Source of the DNA: Gammaproteobacteria bacterium | Lineage (GTDB): Bacteria > Pseudomonadota > Gammaproteobacteria > Pseudomonadales > Azotimanducaceae_A | Direction: 5' to 3' | Length of the DNA stretch: 6,548 nucleotides | NCBI GenBank assembly: GCA_026713405.1 | Contig: JAPOON010000294.1 | Span: 1-6,548 of the forward strand | Position numbers and translations under genes: made by a program | In this document: positions 1 through 6,548 of the stretch, one piece after another | Layout: each line of letters starts with the position of its first letter | Numbering within the stretch: the first letter of the stretch is position 1 | Notes under the pieces: model-generated | What the model saw: only the letters and a program-made list of their open reading frames with translations | The model's database searches: none | Told to the model about the DNA's origin: nothing

Positions 1-936
1 CCTGAGATCGCCCCACCCGGTCTGCAGGATGGACCGGTTCAGCCCGGCTTTCTGCCGCACGTTCATCCCCGGCTGTTCGGCCGTACCTTGCGCGGAGGCC
101 GTCATGCCCCGCACCCGCAGGTCTTCCACCACCAGCGTCGCGGCCCGGTCCGCCAGGCGCCGGCTCACCTGGTGCTGCCAGTTCCGGCGGCGCATGGCGA
201 GCTTCCGGGCGGTCCGCGCCGCCCGGCGGATCATCCGCAGCCGACGGCGCGATCCCTTCCGCCGCCGCGCCGCGACGCGCTGCTGGCGCTGGTGGCGGGC
301 CACCAGCCTGGATGCAACCGGCATCCGCAGGATGGCGCCGTCGCTGGTCGCCACCTGCCCGACGTTCATGTCGACGCCCAGCGCCCGGCCGTCGTCCGTG
401 CGCTCCCCAATGTCCACCTCGTAGCAGACGACCGCGTGCCAGCGCTTCCCCACGCGCTTCACGGCCACCTGTTTCGCCACGCCGTCCGGATACGGATTGC
501 CGCCCCGGCGGCGCAGCCGCATCGGGCCGATCCGCGCCAGGCGCACCGTATCCCCCTCGATCCGGAAGCTGTCCCTGGGGAACGTCACGCGGTCGTCCCC
601 GCGGCGCGCCTTGAAACGCGGGCGGCCGCCTTGCCCCCGGAAGTACCGCTGCCACGCGTCGGCTTGGTACTTCAGCGTGTAGCGGATGGGCGCGAACGGG
701 AGCTCCTGCAGCCAGGGCGTGGCCTTCCGGAGCTGGGTGTACGCCTTCCCGAGGGTGAAGAACGAGACGGACGGCGGCTTCGCACCCGCCGCCCGCGCCG
801 CCAGGTACAGGTCCTGCTGATCGGCCAGCATGGTGTTCCACACGTACCGGCAGGCCCCTGCCGTACTGGCCAGCCTCCGGGCGCGGACGGCGGTGCCGGG
901 AACCAGGCGGTAGGTGATGTTCCGGTGCGCCCCCAT
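1..936 (-). CDS. tnpB: TnpB-family RNA-guided nuclease (IS200/IS605 OrfB), C-terminus cut by window edge
   Basis: Translating the minus strand from the ATG at 936 gives 312 uninterrupted codons running off the left edge. The start is well fixed: an in-frame TAA lies seven codons upstream. No clear Shine-Dalgarno precedes it. Residues 1-50 resemble the OrfB N-terminal helix-turn-helix region (ITYRLVPGT, then CRYVWN at 29-34). A middle region follows (TPWLQELP, then GGRPRFKARRGDDRVTF). RuvC-I is LGVDMNVGQVATSDG with Asp189, and RuvC-II is LVVEDLRVRGM with Glu271. Residues 215-265 are very Arg-rich, as expected for RNA binding. The motif GLNRSILQTGWGDL (298-311) is typical just before the zinc-finger part. 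Known TnpBs are about 370-410 residues, so the Cys-rich finger and third catalytic Asp should lie outside the window. Family members are nucleases guided by an RNA from the element's right end (known biology). Two catalytic acidic residues are intact, so activity is plausible. It follows soxG on the same strand after 47 bases. Confidence 0.93.
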   Translation of the reverse strand, partial: MGAHRNITYRLVPGTAVRARRLASTAGACRYVWNTMLADQQDLYLAARAAGAKPPSVSFFTLGKAYTQLRKATPWLQELPFAPIRYTLKYQADAWQRYFRGQGGRPRFKARRGDDRVTFPRDSFRIEGDTVRLARIGPMRLRRRGGNPYPDGVAKQVAVKRVGKRWHAVVCYEVDIGERTDDGRALGVDMNVGQVATSDGAILRMPVASRLVARHQRQQRVAARRRKGSRRRLRMIRRAARTARKLAMRRRNWQHQVSRRLADRAATLVVEDLRVRGMTASAQGTAEQPGMNVRQKAGLNRSILQTGWGDLR

Positions 937-1003
937 GGGATCATGATTAGAACATTAAGGGTCTATACGCAATATCTACGGCACTATCGTATATAATTCC
1001 CTA
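1..1003 (-). mobile_element. Partial IS200/IS605-superfamily element, apparently tnpB-only (IS1341-like), left end near soxG
   Basis: The element is inferred from tnpB plus the abrupt composition change in front of it. In IS605- and IS608-type elements tnpA lies on the 5' side of tnpB. Here that side holds only 47 bases and then soxG, so no tnpA is present there and a tnpB-only element is the simplest reading. The outer boundary at about 1003 is an estimate from where AT-rich sequence gives way to ordinary soxG coding sequence; the true edge could lie anywhere between about 940 and 1010. These elements have no terminal inverted repeats and make no target duplication, so the boundary cannot be fixed from one copy. 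The right end and the guide-RNA region lie beyond the window. Confidence 0.55.
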
Positions 1004-1005
1004 GG
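941..1005 (-). other. AT-rich island between soxG and tnpB with a short inverted repeat; probable element left end
   Basis: Of the 70 bases 941-1010 only 25 are G or C by direct count, against strongly GC-rich sequence on both sides. It contains a perfect 6-base inverted repeat, TATACG at 964-969 and CGTATA at 988-993, with an 18-base loop that holds the soxG stop codon (984-986). Imperfect subterminal hairpins are characteristic of IS200/IS605 ends, where TnpA binds them (known for the family), so this could be a left-end structure. A 6-base stem in AT-rich DNA can also arise by chance. The segment is also the likely leader of tnpB, but I could not find a convincing -35/-10 pair or ribosome binding site in it. 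Confidence 0.4.
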
Positions 1006-1541
1006 TATTCCAGTGCCGCATCCTGAAGCCAGTGCAGCGCGTAGTCGGAAAAACTCCGGGCCACGGTGATCTCGTACAGGCGCTCTTCACCGGGCCGGTG
1101 CAACAGTACTGGCACCTTCGCAAGCAGGCTACGGGCGCACCGGCCGGCCGGAAAGCGGCCCGGACCAAGGTCCAGGGTCATTCCTTTCGCCAGTACATCG
1201 AGCGAGCGCGGTCCCGAGACCGACAGGGTGACATGGCCGTCGCCGACGGCCACCACCGAGGCGTGGAGGTCGGCAAGGGCATTCCCGAGCTGCACGGTGG
1301 TCTCAGCCTCCGCCGCCGCTGCGACCTCGATCAGCCATTCGTCGGGGCCGAGCCAGAGGACAACGGCCTCGGCCCCCGACCGGCCGGTGTTGGCCACGGG
1401 CGGTGGCTCCGCTCCCACGACGCCAGCGACCCCGGCTGTGAAGGCAGGATCCCCGGTATCGCCGCGCAGGTTGATGCGTCCCCGAGGGGGGCAAAGGGCC
1501 ACGGTGACGGCGGGGCCGTCTCTGACCGCGCGATCAGCCAT
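984..1541 (-). CDS. soxG: Sarcosine oxidase gamma subunit, heterotetrameric type
   Basis: This 185-residue protein is the gamma subunit of the alpha-beta-gamma-delta sarcosine oxidase. The subunit has a fold related to the GcvT domain, carries no cofactor of its own and packs against alpha. Recognisable family features are RGRINLRG near 20-27, LGPDEWLIE (64-72), VSGPRSLDVLAKG (108-120) and CARSLLAKVPVLLHR (135-149), followed by YEITVARSFSDYALHWL. Length is normal for the family (about 180-205). The ATG at 1541 overlaps the end of soxA by 8 bases (ATGGCTGA), with AAGGA about 10 bases upstream inside soxA, so translation is probably coupled. The unusual part is the C-terminus: the conserved helix ending around DAALEY is followed by LGNYIR, encoded by AT-rich sequence unlike the rest of the gene. 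It may have been supplied by the adjacent mobile element. Confidence 0.92.
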   Translation of the reverse strand: MADRAVRDGPAVTVALCPPRGRINLRGDTGDPAFTAGVAGVVGAEPPPVANTGRSGAEAVVLWLGPDEWLIEVAAAAEAETTVQLGNALADLHASVVAVGDGHVTLSVSGPRSLDVLAKGMTLDLGPGRFPAGRCARSLLAKVPVLLHRPGEERLYEITVARSFSDYALHWLQDAALEYLGNYIR

Positions 1542-4497
1542 GGAGGCGCAATCCTTCGGGATCGTAAAACCGCGGGTCGCAGATTTCGGCGCGGGCCGTG
1601 CGGCCCTCCAGCGGCACGTGAACCGTGGCAGATTCCCGGTCGTGGCCGCCCTTGACCAGTGCCAGCGCGATGGAGCGGCGCAGGGCTCCGCTCCAGTAGC
1701 TCGAGGTGACGTGACCGATCATGGTTTCCGGCGGTCCGGACGGGGCCGTCGGCAGGATTTGCGCCCCTTCGGGCAACACCAGCTCAGGATCCTCGGTCCG
1801 GAGCCCTACCAGGCGCTTGCGCAGTGGATCAAGCATCGCACTCCGCGCTAGTGACCGGCGGCCGATGAAGTCCTTCTTCGTGCTCAGGATCCACTGCATT
1901 CCGAGATCGATGGGGGTCACGGTCCCGTCCGTTTCCTGACCGACCATGAGGTAGCCCTTTTCGGCCCGGAGAACGTGCATGGCCTCGGTTCCGAAAGGCG
2001 TGACGGCGTAGTCTGGACCGCTCTGAAGCAAAATTGCCCAGAGTTCAAGGCCGTGGCGGGCTGGCACGCTGATCTCGTAGGCAAGCTCACCCGAATAGCT
2101 GATCCGGAATACCCGTGCCGGAAAACCAGCCACGTGACCGCCGCGCCAGGACATGAAGGGGAAGGCCTCGGCACTGACATCGATGTCGCTGGTGAGCCCG
2201 GTCAGGATGGCGCGGGCCTTCGGACCCGCCAACACAACCGTGGCGAACTGTTCGGTGGCCGACGTCAGATAGACGTCGAGTTCGGGCCACTCCGTTTGCA
2301 GCCACTCCTCCAGCCAGGCCAGCACACGGGACGCGTTGCCGGTAGTCGTGGTCATCAAGAAGCGGTCCTCGGCGAGCCGCGCGGTGACTCCGTCATCGAG
2401 GACCATGCCGTCTTCCCCCAGCATCAGGCCGTACCGGCAACGGCCCACCTCGAGACCGCCCCAGGCATTGGTGTAGACCCGGTTCAGGAACTCCACGGCG
2501 CCAGGACCGCTCAGCACGATCTTGCCGAGCGTGGTCGCGTCCATGATGCCGGCCGCGTGCCGTACCGCCATGCACTCGCGCGCGACCGCGTCGTGTTTGG
2601 TCTCGCCAGCCAGCGGGTAATAGAAAGGTCGTTTCCACTGGCCAACATCCTCGAAGACGGCCCCGGCTTCCGCGTGCCAGGCATGCATCGGCGTCTGGCG
2701 GATCGGGTCCGCCAGAGGACCGACATCGCGGCCTGCGATCGCGCCGAACGTCACGGGGTCGTAGGGCGGTCGGAAGGTGGTCGTCCCGACCGCCGGGAGC
2801 GGCACGCCGAGCGATCCGGCGAGAATGGCGATCCCTGGCACATTGCCGGTCTTGCCCTGGTCAGTGCCCATTCCGAGGGTGGTGTAGCGCTTCAGGTGTT
2901 CGACCGACTGGTAGCCTTCGGAGACTGCCAGCGAGATATCGGCCGCGGTTACGTCGTTCTGGAAATCCACGAACTGCCTGACTTCGCCAGATCGGTTTCG
3001 GGCCGGAATCGGCCAGTGTGCATCGACAGGGGACGCCGTTGGTTCCGATGCGGCAGGCATGTCGCCCTTGCCCGCGTCTTGGCCTTGCACGATGCAGGAA
3101 GCCGTTTCGGCAACCCCGTTCATCGCGCCGGCGCACAGTACGTGCTGGCGCGAGCCGTCCGGCAGGAAGGCGCCGAGCATTTCGTCGTAACGCAATTTCC
3201 CGCCGGACTGCGAGAACAGGTGCACGGCCGGGCTCCAACCCCCCGACATCAGGACCAGATCGCAATGCAAAGCGCGTACTGGCCTCGTGAGCGAGCCGTC
3301 GAGGCCGATTCCGGCGACATGCGCGGCCCGCACCCGCCGGCGGCCATTGGTGTCGACGACAGCGTGGCCACGCAGGATGTTCAGGCCCGCCGCTGCAGCG
3401 GCTTCTGTGGCCGGGCCAACCGGATCCGCTCGGAGATCGGCGATCGCAGCGATCTCGACGCCGTTGCGATGAAGATCGAGCGCCGTCTCGTAAGCGCTGT
3501 CGTTGTTGGTCACCACCACCGCGCGCCGTCCGGGGAGGACGGCGAAGCGGTTGACGTAGGCCCGCGCCGAGCCTGCCAGCATTACCCCGGGTCGGTCGTT
3601 GTTGGCAAATACCAGCGGCCGCTCCAGGGCCCCGGTGGCCAACACGACCCTGCTGGTGCGGATGCGCCACAGCCGCTGGCGCGGAAGGTGAGCAGGCGCG
3701 CCGGGACCGAGGTGGTCGGTGACCCGTTCCACGGCAATCAGGAAATTGTGATCGAAATATCCGGTGACCGTGGTGCGCGTGAACATCCGCACGTTCGTCA
3801 TCGACTGCAGCTCGGCGATGGTGTCGCCGAGCCAGCTGGTGCCCGTCACGTCCCCGTCCGCGGCCACGTCCGGAAGGGAGCCGCCCGGTTGGTCGCGCTC
3901 GTCGGCCAGGATGACCCTGGCGCCGCTGCGCCCCGCCGTTACCGCGGCGGCCAGTCCAGCCGGTCCTGCACCGATGATCAGGACGTCGCAATGCGCGTTC
4001 GTGCGCTCGTACCGGTCAGGGTCCGCGCCTTCGGGCGCGCGCCCCATGCCCGCCATCCGCCGGATCAGCCGTTCGTAGACATGCCAGCCGCCCTGCGGCC
4101 ACATGAACGTCTTGTAGTAAAACCCTGCCGGAACCAGGCGGTGGACGGCATCGATGAGCGCGCCGGCATCGAACCGCACGCCCGGCCAGCAGTTGACGCT
4201 GGCTGCGGAGAGGCCGTTGTAGAGCTCGATCCGGGTGGCCCTGAGGTTGGGGATGCTCCGGTTCCCGGCCTCCAGCTGCACCAGCGCGTTCGGCTCCTCC
4301 GTGCCGGCGGTGAGGATTCCGCGCGGCCGGTGGTACTTGAAGCTGCGGCCAACCAGATGCACGCCGTTCGCAAGCAGGGCCGAGGCCAGCGTGTCTCCCG
4401 AATATCCTGTCAGCCGCCGGCCGTTGAAGGAGAAGGTCAGCGGTCGCGTCCGGTCTATGACGCCGCCTTCGGCCAGCCGGTACGGCTGGGAGGTCAC
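1534..4497 (-). CDS. soxA: Sarcosine oxidase alpha subunit, heterotetrameric type
   Basis: The large subunit binds NAD and tetrahydrofolate. Methylene groups released from sarcosine in the beta subunit are captured here as 5,10-methylene-THF. I chose the GTG at 4497 because it overlaps the soxD stop (GTGA) and gives the family-like start VTSQPYRLAEGG. The frame is open further upstream to an ATG at 4674, but that stretch lies within soxD and is not family-like. The protein is 987 residues, normal for SoxA. Residues 12-105 resemble the ferredoxin-like N-terminal fold (GYSGDTLASALLANG, FKYHRPRGI), without a 2Fe-2S cysteine set. A Rossmann motif GAGPAGLAAA spans 177-186 with ATGALERPL at 287-295. 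A second nucleotide-fold segment (VVVTNNDSAYETAL) starts at 327. A linker carries KRYTTLGMGTDQGKTGN (536-552). The GcvT-type folate domain fills about 600-985, with SYSGELAYEISV at 800-811 and AEKGYLMVGQETDG at 845-858. No frameshift was seen. Confidence 0.96.
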   Translation of the reverse strand: MTSQPYRLAEGGVIDRTRPLTFSFNGRRLTGYSGDTLASALLANGVHLVGRSFKYHRPRGILTAGTEEPNALVQLEAGNRSIPNLRATRIELYNGLSAASVNCWPGVRFDAGALIDAVHRLVPAGFYYKTFMWPQGGWHVYERLIRRMAGMGRAPEGADPDRYERTNAHCDVLIIGAGPAGLAAAVTAGRSGARVILADERDQPGGSLPDVAADGDVTGTSWLGDTIAELQSMTNVRMFTRTTVTGYFDHNFLIAVERVTDHLGPGAPAHLPRQRLWRIRTSRVVLATGALERPLVFANNDRPGVMLAGSARAYVNRFAVLPGRRAVVVTNNDSAYETALDLHRNGVEIAAIADLRADPVGPATEAAAAAGLNILRGHAVVDTNGRRRVRAAHVAGIGLDGSLTRPVRALHCDLVLMSGGWSPAVHLFSQSGGKLRYDEMLGAFLPDGSRQHVLCAGAMNGVAETASCIVQGQDAGKGDMPAASEPTASPVDAHWPIPARNRSGEVRQFVDFQNDVTAADISLAVSEGYQSVEHLKRYTTLGMGTDQGKTGNVPGIAILAGSLGVPLPAVGTTTFRPPYDPVTFGAIAGRDVGPLADPIRQTPMHAWHAEAGAVFEDVGQWKRPFYYPLAGETKHDAVARECMAVRHAAGIMDATTLGKIVLSGPGAVEFLNRVYTNAWGGLEVGRCRYGLMLGEDGMVLDDGVTARLAEDRFLMTTTTGNASRVLAWLEEWLQTEWPELDVYLTSATEQFATVVLAGPKARAILTGLTSDIDVSAEAFPFMSWRGGHVAGFPARVFRISYSGELAYEISVPARHGLELWAILLQSGPDYAVTPFGTEAMHVLRAEKGYLMVGQETDGTVTPIDLGMQWILSTKKDFIGRRSLARSAMLDPLRKRLVGLRTEDPELVLPEGAQILPTAPSGPPETMIGHVTSSYWSGALRRSIALALVKGGHDRESATVHVPLEGRTARAEICDPRFYDPEGLRLHG

Positions 4498-4787
4498 GAC
4501 GGGTTTCCGTCGCGATCGTCGGGAGGAGCTTCGCCCATTCGATAGACGGAGACGATGTCGTGCGTTGCGGTATCCCGTTCCATGTTGAACCAGCGCCCGC
4601 AGCCGTGGGTGTGGCACCAGCGCTCGCGGTGCCGGCCCTTCGGGTTGGTGCGCATGAACAGGTAGTCGGCCCATTCCGGATCACTGAGCGCGTCGGGGTC
4701 AGGCGGCCTCAGGATGTGGGCCTCCCCACCGCAGGTGAACTCGCTTTCGTCGCGCTGGCCACACCAGGGGCAGGAAATCAGAAGCAT
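4494..4787 (-). CDS. soxD: Sarcosine oxidase delta subunit, zinc-binding
   Basis: This is a 97-residue protein starting MLLISCPWCGQRDE. The small delta subunit of tetrameric sarcosine oxidase binds one zinc ion and helps hold the complex together. In characterised enzymes the zinc ligands are Cys6, Cys9, His59 and Cys63, and all four fall at exactly these positions here (CPWCG at 6-10, CHTHGCGRW at 58-66). Other family signatures are GGEAHI (20-25), WADYLFMRTNPKG (39-51) and the C-terminal YRMGE. An ATG 14 codons upstream (4829) is in frame, but it lies inside soxB and adds a non-family leader. The ATG at 4787 has GAGGG at 4796-4792, only four bases away and overlapping the soxB stop. Cys19 and Cys58 are additional cysteines without a known role. 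The stop overlaps the soxA GTG start. Confidence 0.95.
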   Translation of the reverse strand: MLLISCPWCGQRDESEFTCGGEAHILRPPDPDALSDPEWADYLFMRTNPKGRHRERWCHTHGCGRWFNMERDTATHDIVSVYRMGEAPPDDRDGNPS

Positions 4788-4794
4788 GGTGCCC

Positions 4795-6045
4795 TCAATG
4801 CGCCACCGCAGCGGCGCCGTGTTCATCAATCAGCGCGCCGGTGCTGAAGCGCTCCAGGGTGAAGGGGGCATTCAGCGCGTGCGGCCGGTCCTGCGCGATG
4901 GTGTGGGCGAACGCCCAGCCCGAACCCGGGGTCGCCTTGAAACCGCCGGTACCCCAGCCGCAATTGATGTAGAGACCCTCGACGGGAGTCTTGCCCACGA
5001 TGGGACTCGCGTCCGGACAAACGTCGACGATGCCGCCCCACTGGCGCAGCATGCGAAGTCGCGAGAAACTGGGAAACAACTCCAGCAGCGCCCCCATTTG
5101 ACCTTCAATGATCTGAAAGCTGCCGCGCTGGGCATACGAGTTATAGCCGTCGATGCCGGCGCCGATGACGAGCTCGCCCTTGTCGGACTGGCTGAGGTAG
5201 ACGTGAACGGTGTTCGACATCACGACGCTGTTGAGAACCGGCTTGATCGGCTCCGACACCATCGCCTGCAGCGGGTGGCTCTCGATGGGAAGCCGCAGGC
5301 CCGCCATGGCGGCAAGGACGCTTGAATGTCCGGCCGCGACGAGGCCCACCTTCTTCGCCGCGATGGTGCCGCGCGACGTCCGGAGGCCGCGCACGCGACT
5401 GTTCACCACATCGAGCCCGGTCACTTCGCAGTTCTGGACGATGTCCACGCCGCGCGCGTCGGCGGCGCGGGCAAATCCCCAAGCGACCGCGTCGTGGCGT
5501 GCCACCCCGCCGCGCCGCTGGAGAGATGCGCCGAGGATGGGGTACCGCACTTGCCTTGAGATATTGATGACCGGAACTTCCGCCTTCACCCCCTGCGGGT
5601 CCAGCATCTCCGAATCGATCCCGTTCAGGCGGATTGCCCGCACCCGCCGGGACATCTCCTTGAGGTCATGTTCGTTGTGGGCGAGGTTCAGGACTCCGCG
5701 CTGGCTCAGCATGATGTTGAAGTTCAGATCCCGGCTGAGGCCTTCATAGAGCTGCAGGGCCTTCTCGTAGAGGTGTGCGCTCTCGTCCCAGAGGTAATTG
5801 GAACGGATGATCGTGGTATTGCGCCCCGTATTGCCGCCGCCCAGCCAGCCTTTCTCAAGGACCGCAATGTTGCTGACACCGTGTTCCTTGGCCAGGTAAT
5901 AGGCGGTCGCCAGCCCGTGGCCGCCGCCGCCCACGATCACCACGTCATAGGCGGGGCGGGGATCGGGGCTGCGCCAGGCCCGTGGCCAGTTCGGGCGATA
6001 GGCAAGGGCGTTGCGGGCGAGGCTGAAGATCGAGTAGCGGGTCAT
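4795..6045 (-). CDS. soxB: Sarcosine oxidase beta subunit, heterotetrameric type (FAD and covalent FMN)
   Basis: The catalytic subunit, 416 residues and a normal length. It oxidises sarcosine at FAD; electrons then pass to an FMN held covalently at the alpha/beta interface, where oxygen is reduced to hydrogen peroxide. The FAD-binding Rossmann motif [18 protein letters not shown] spans about 35-52, with [15 protein letters not shown] following at 62-76. The segment [12 protein letters not shown] (179-190) contains His184, which matches the context of the histidine that carries FMN in characterised enzymes (reported as His173 in that numbering; the equivalence is inferred). The C-terminal substrate/FAD region includes [18 protein letters not shown] (334-351) and [16 protein letters not shown] (361-376). 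The ATG at 6045 gives the family-typical start [14 protein letters not shown], preceded by AGGGA about 10 bases upstream. It is the first gene of the soxBDAG cluster and lies 70 bases after the GcvT-like gene, close enough to share its transcript. Confidence 0.97.
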   Translation of the reverse strand: MTRYSIFSLARNALAYRPNWPRAWRSPDPRPAYDVVIVGGGGHGLATAYYLAKEHGVSNIAVLEKGWLGGGNTGRNTTIIRSNYLWDESAHLYEKALQLYEGLSRDLNFNIMLSQRGVLNLAHNEHDLKEMSRRVRAIRLNGIDSEMLDPQGVKAEVPVINISRQVRYPILGASLQRRGGVARHDAVAWGFARAADARGVDIVQNCEVTGLDVVNSRVRGLRTSRGTIAAKKVGLVAAGHSSVLAAMAGLRLPIESHPLQAMVSEPIKPVLNSVVMSNTVHVYLSQSDKGELVIGAGIDGYNSYAQRGSFQIIEGQMGALLELFPSFSRLRMLRQWGGIVDVCPDASPIVGKTPVEGLYINCGWGTGGFKATPGSGWAFAHTIAQDRPHALNAPFTLERFSTGALIDEHGAAAVAH

Positions 6046-6115
6046 CGCCGCCGTTTCCCTGGAAGCCCGGGGTGCTTCAGCCGCAACGCGGGGGCGGGCG
6101 GGGCGGCGTCACGGA
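6046..6115. other. Short intergenic spacer upstream of soxB with a small hairpin and a G-rich run
   Basis: This 70-base gap holds the soxB ribosome binding site (AGGGA on the minus strand, 6060-6056). It also has a 5-base inverted repeat, GAAGC at 6062-6066 and GCTTC at 6074-6078, just upstream of that site on the transcribed strand. On the plus strand the run 6090-6106 reads as G5, G3, G4 and G2 blocks separated by single Cs, so the minus-strand RNA would be C-rich here. There is no T-run after the hairpin, so it does not look like an intrinsic terminator. I see no convincing promoter. Confidence 0.4.
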
Positions 6116-6547
6116 TCAATACGCCACATCCCGCCCTTCCGCCCTCGCGATCTCCCGAGCGTTCGGATTGACCGAGGGGCGGAACGGCATGTCCACGACC
6201 GTACCGTCAACCGGTTGCCCGGGAGTCGTCGAGTATGCGTCGGGCAGCCAGACCTTCACGGCGGTACCCAGAGCCGCCATCGCGCACGGGACGTAGCCCA
6301 TCGCGATGTTGGATCCGAGTTCCGGCGAGTACCAGGGCGACGTGACGTAACCCACCGGCTTGCCGGCATCGGCCGCTGAAATCAGCCAGAAATCGGGCGC
6401 GTAGTCTTCGATCGGCTGACCGCCGAGCACCAGTCCCACCAGTGTCAGCTTGTACGGTGGTGTGCCTGCCTCGACGAGGGAGCGAACTTCTTCCAGCCGA
6501 GCCTTGCCGATGTAGTCGGCTGCCTTGGCGCGGGGCACCTGGTAGCC
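6116..6547 (-). CDS. GcvT-family THF-dependent methyltransferase-like protein, C-terminal part only
   Basis: An open frame enters from the right edge and ends at the TGA at 6118-6116, giving 143 residues of C-terminus starting GYQVPRAKAADYIGKARLEE. The motifs GKPVGYVTSPWYSPELGSN and IAMGYVP, then GTAVKVWLP and VVDMPFRPS, are typical of the C-terminal barrel of glycine-cleavage T proteins. Relatives include aminomethyltransferases, DMSP demethylase DmdA, aromatic O-demethylases LigM/DesA, and the C-terminal half of dimethylglycine dehydrogenase. The tail PNAREIARAEGRDVAY extends past the usual T-protein end and resembles uncharacterised aminomethyltransferase-like paralogues near methylated-amine genes. 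The family generally moves one-carbon groups to tetrahydrofolate in the cytoplasm. The substrate cannot be assigned, because the catalytic and substrate-binding N-terminal part is outside the window. It is not part of soxA, which has its own GcvT domain. Same strand as soxB and 70 bases before it, it may be the upstream member of the same operon. Confidence 0.85.
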   Translation of the reverse strand, partial: GYQVPRAKAADYIGKARLEEVRSLVEAGTPPYKLTLVGLVLGGQPIEDYAPDFWLISAADAGKPVGYVTSPWYSPELGSNIAMGYVPCAMAALGTAVKVWLPDAYSTTPGQPVDGTVVDMPFRPSVNPNAREIARAEGRDVAY

Positions 6548-6548
6548 G

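Noticed and set aside
1..936. Domesticated nuclease-dead TnpB regulator (TldR-like)
   Set aside because: Those proteins lose RuvC catalytic residues, whereas Asp189 and Glu271 are both present here. The third Asp is unseen, so the idea is only weakly excluded.
672..944. Minus-strand frame starting at the ATG at 944
   Set aside because: It is out of frame with tnpB; the ATG at 936 gives the family-like sequence, so 944 is a spurious upstream ATG.
88..996. A 302-codon open frame on the plus strand at the left end
   Set aside because: It lies opposite tnpB, whose minus-strand translation shows clear RuvC motifs; the plus-strand product is low-complexity Pro/Arg/Ala-rich.
941..1000. A tnpB promoter in the AT-rich island
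   Set aside because: TATA-like strings occur, but no -35/-10 pair with good spacing matches better than expected for AT-rich DNA.
2861..3991. A 376-codon minus-strand frame within soxA
   Set aside because: It is an out-of-frame Arg/Gly-rich shadow of the soxA Rossmann region and does not resemble a protein family.
1975..4545. An 856-codon open frame on the plus strand
   Set aside because: It is antisense to soxA, its translation shows no family motifs, and long antisense open frames are common in GC-rich coding DNA.
6062..6078. Intrinsic terminator between the GcvT-like gene and soxB
   Set aside because: The stem is only five bases and no U-run follows on the minus strand.

Overview
The window is strongly GC-rich and every supported gene lies on the minus strand. 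Its core is a complete operon for the four-subunit (heterotetrameric) sarcosine oxidase. In transcription order, right to left, it holds: the C-terminal part of a GcvT-family tetrahydrofolate-dependent methyltransferase-like gene (6548-6116, cut by the right edge), soxB (6045-4795), soxD (4787-4494), soxA (4497-1534), soxG (1541-984), and a TnpB-type RNA-guided nuclease gene (936 to the left edge, C-terminus missing). The soxBDAG order, the GC content and the protein sequences suggest a pseudomonadotan, most likely alphaproteobacterial, genome. That assignment is inferred from general resemblance and is not firm.

The sox genes are packed tightly. SoxB and SoxD are 7 bases apart, soxD and soxA overlap by 4 bases (GTGA), and soxA and soxG overlap by 8 bases (ATGGCTGA). 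Together they encode an enzyme that oxidatively demethylates sarcosine to glycine. It passes the methyl carbon to tetrahydrofolate as 5,10-methylene-THF and transfers electrons through NAD, FAD and covalent FMN to oxygen, giving peroxide. The GcvT-like gene upstream probably belongs to the same methylated-amine / one-carbon theme, for example demethylating a precursor, but its substrate cannot be read from the sequence.

The left 1 kb is a mobile element of the IS200/IS605 superfamily, apparently of the tnpB-only kind, inserted in the same orientation directly behind soxG. A roughly 65-base AT-rich island (about 941-1005) separates the two genes and reaches into the last codons of soxG. The last five or six residues of SoxG may therefore be encoded by the left end of the element. 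This junction is the most interesting part of the window; the rest is a well-known catabolic operon. I saw no tRNA, rRNA, CRISPR array, riboswitch or convincing terminator.
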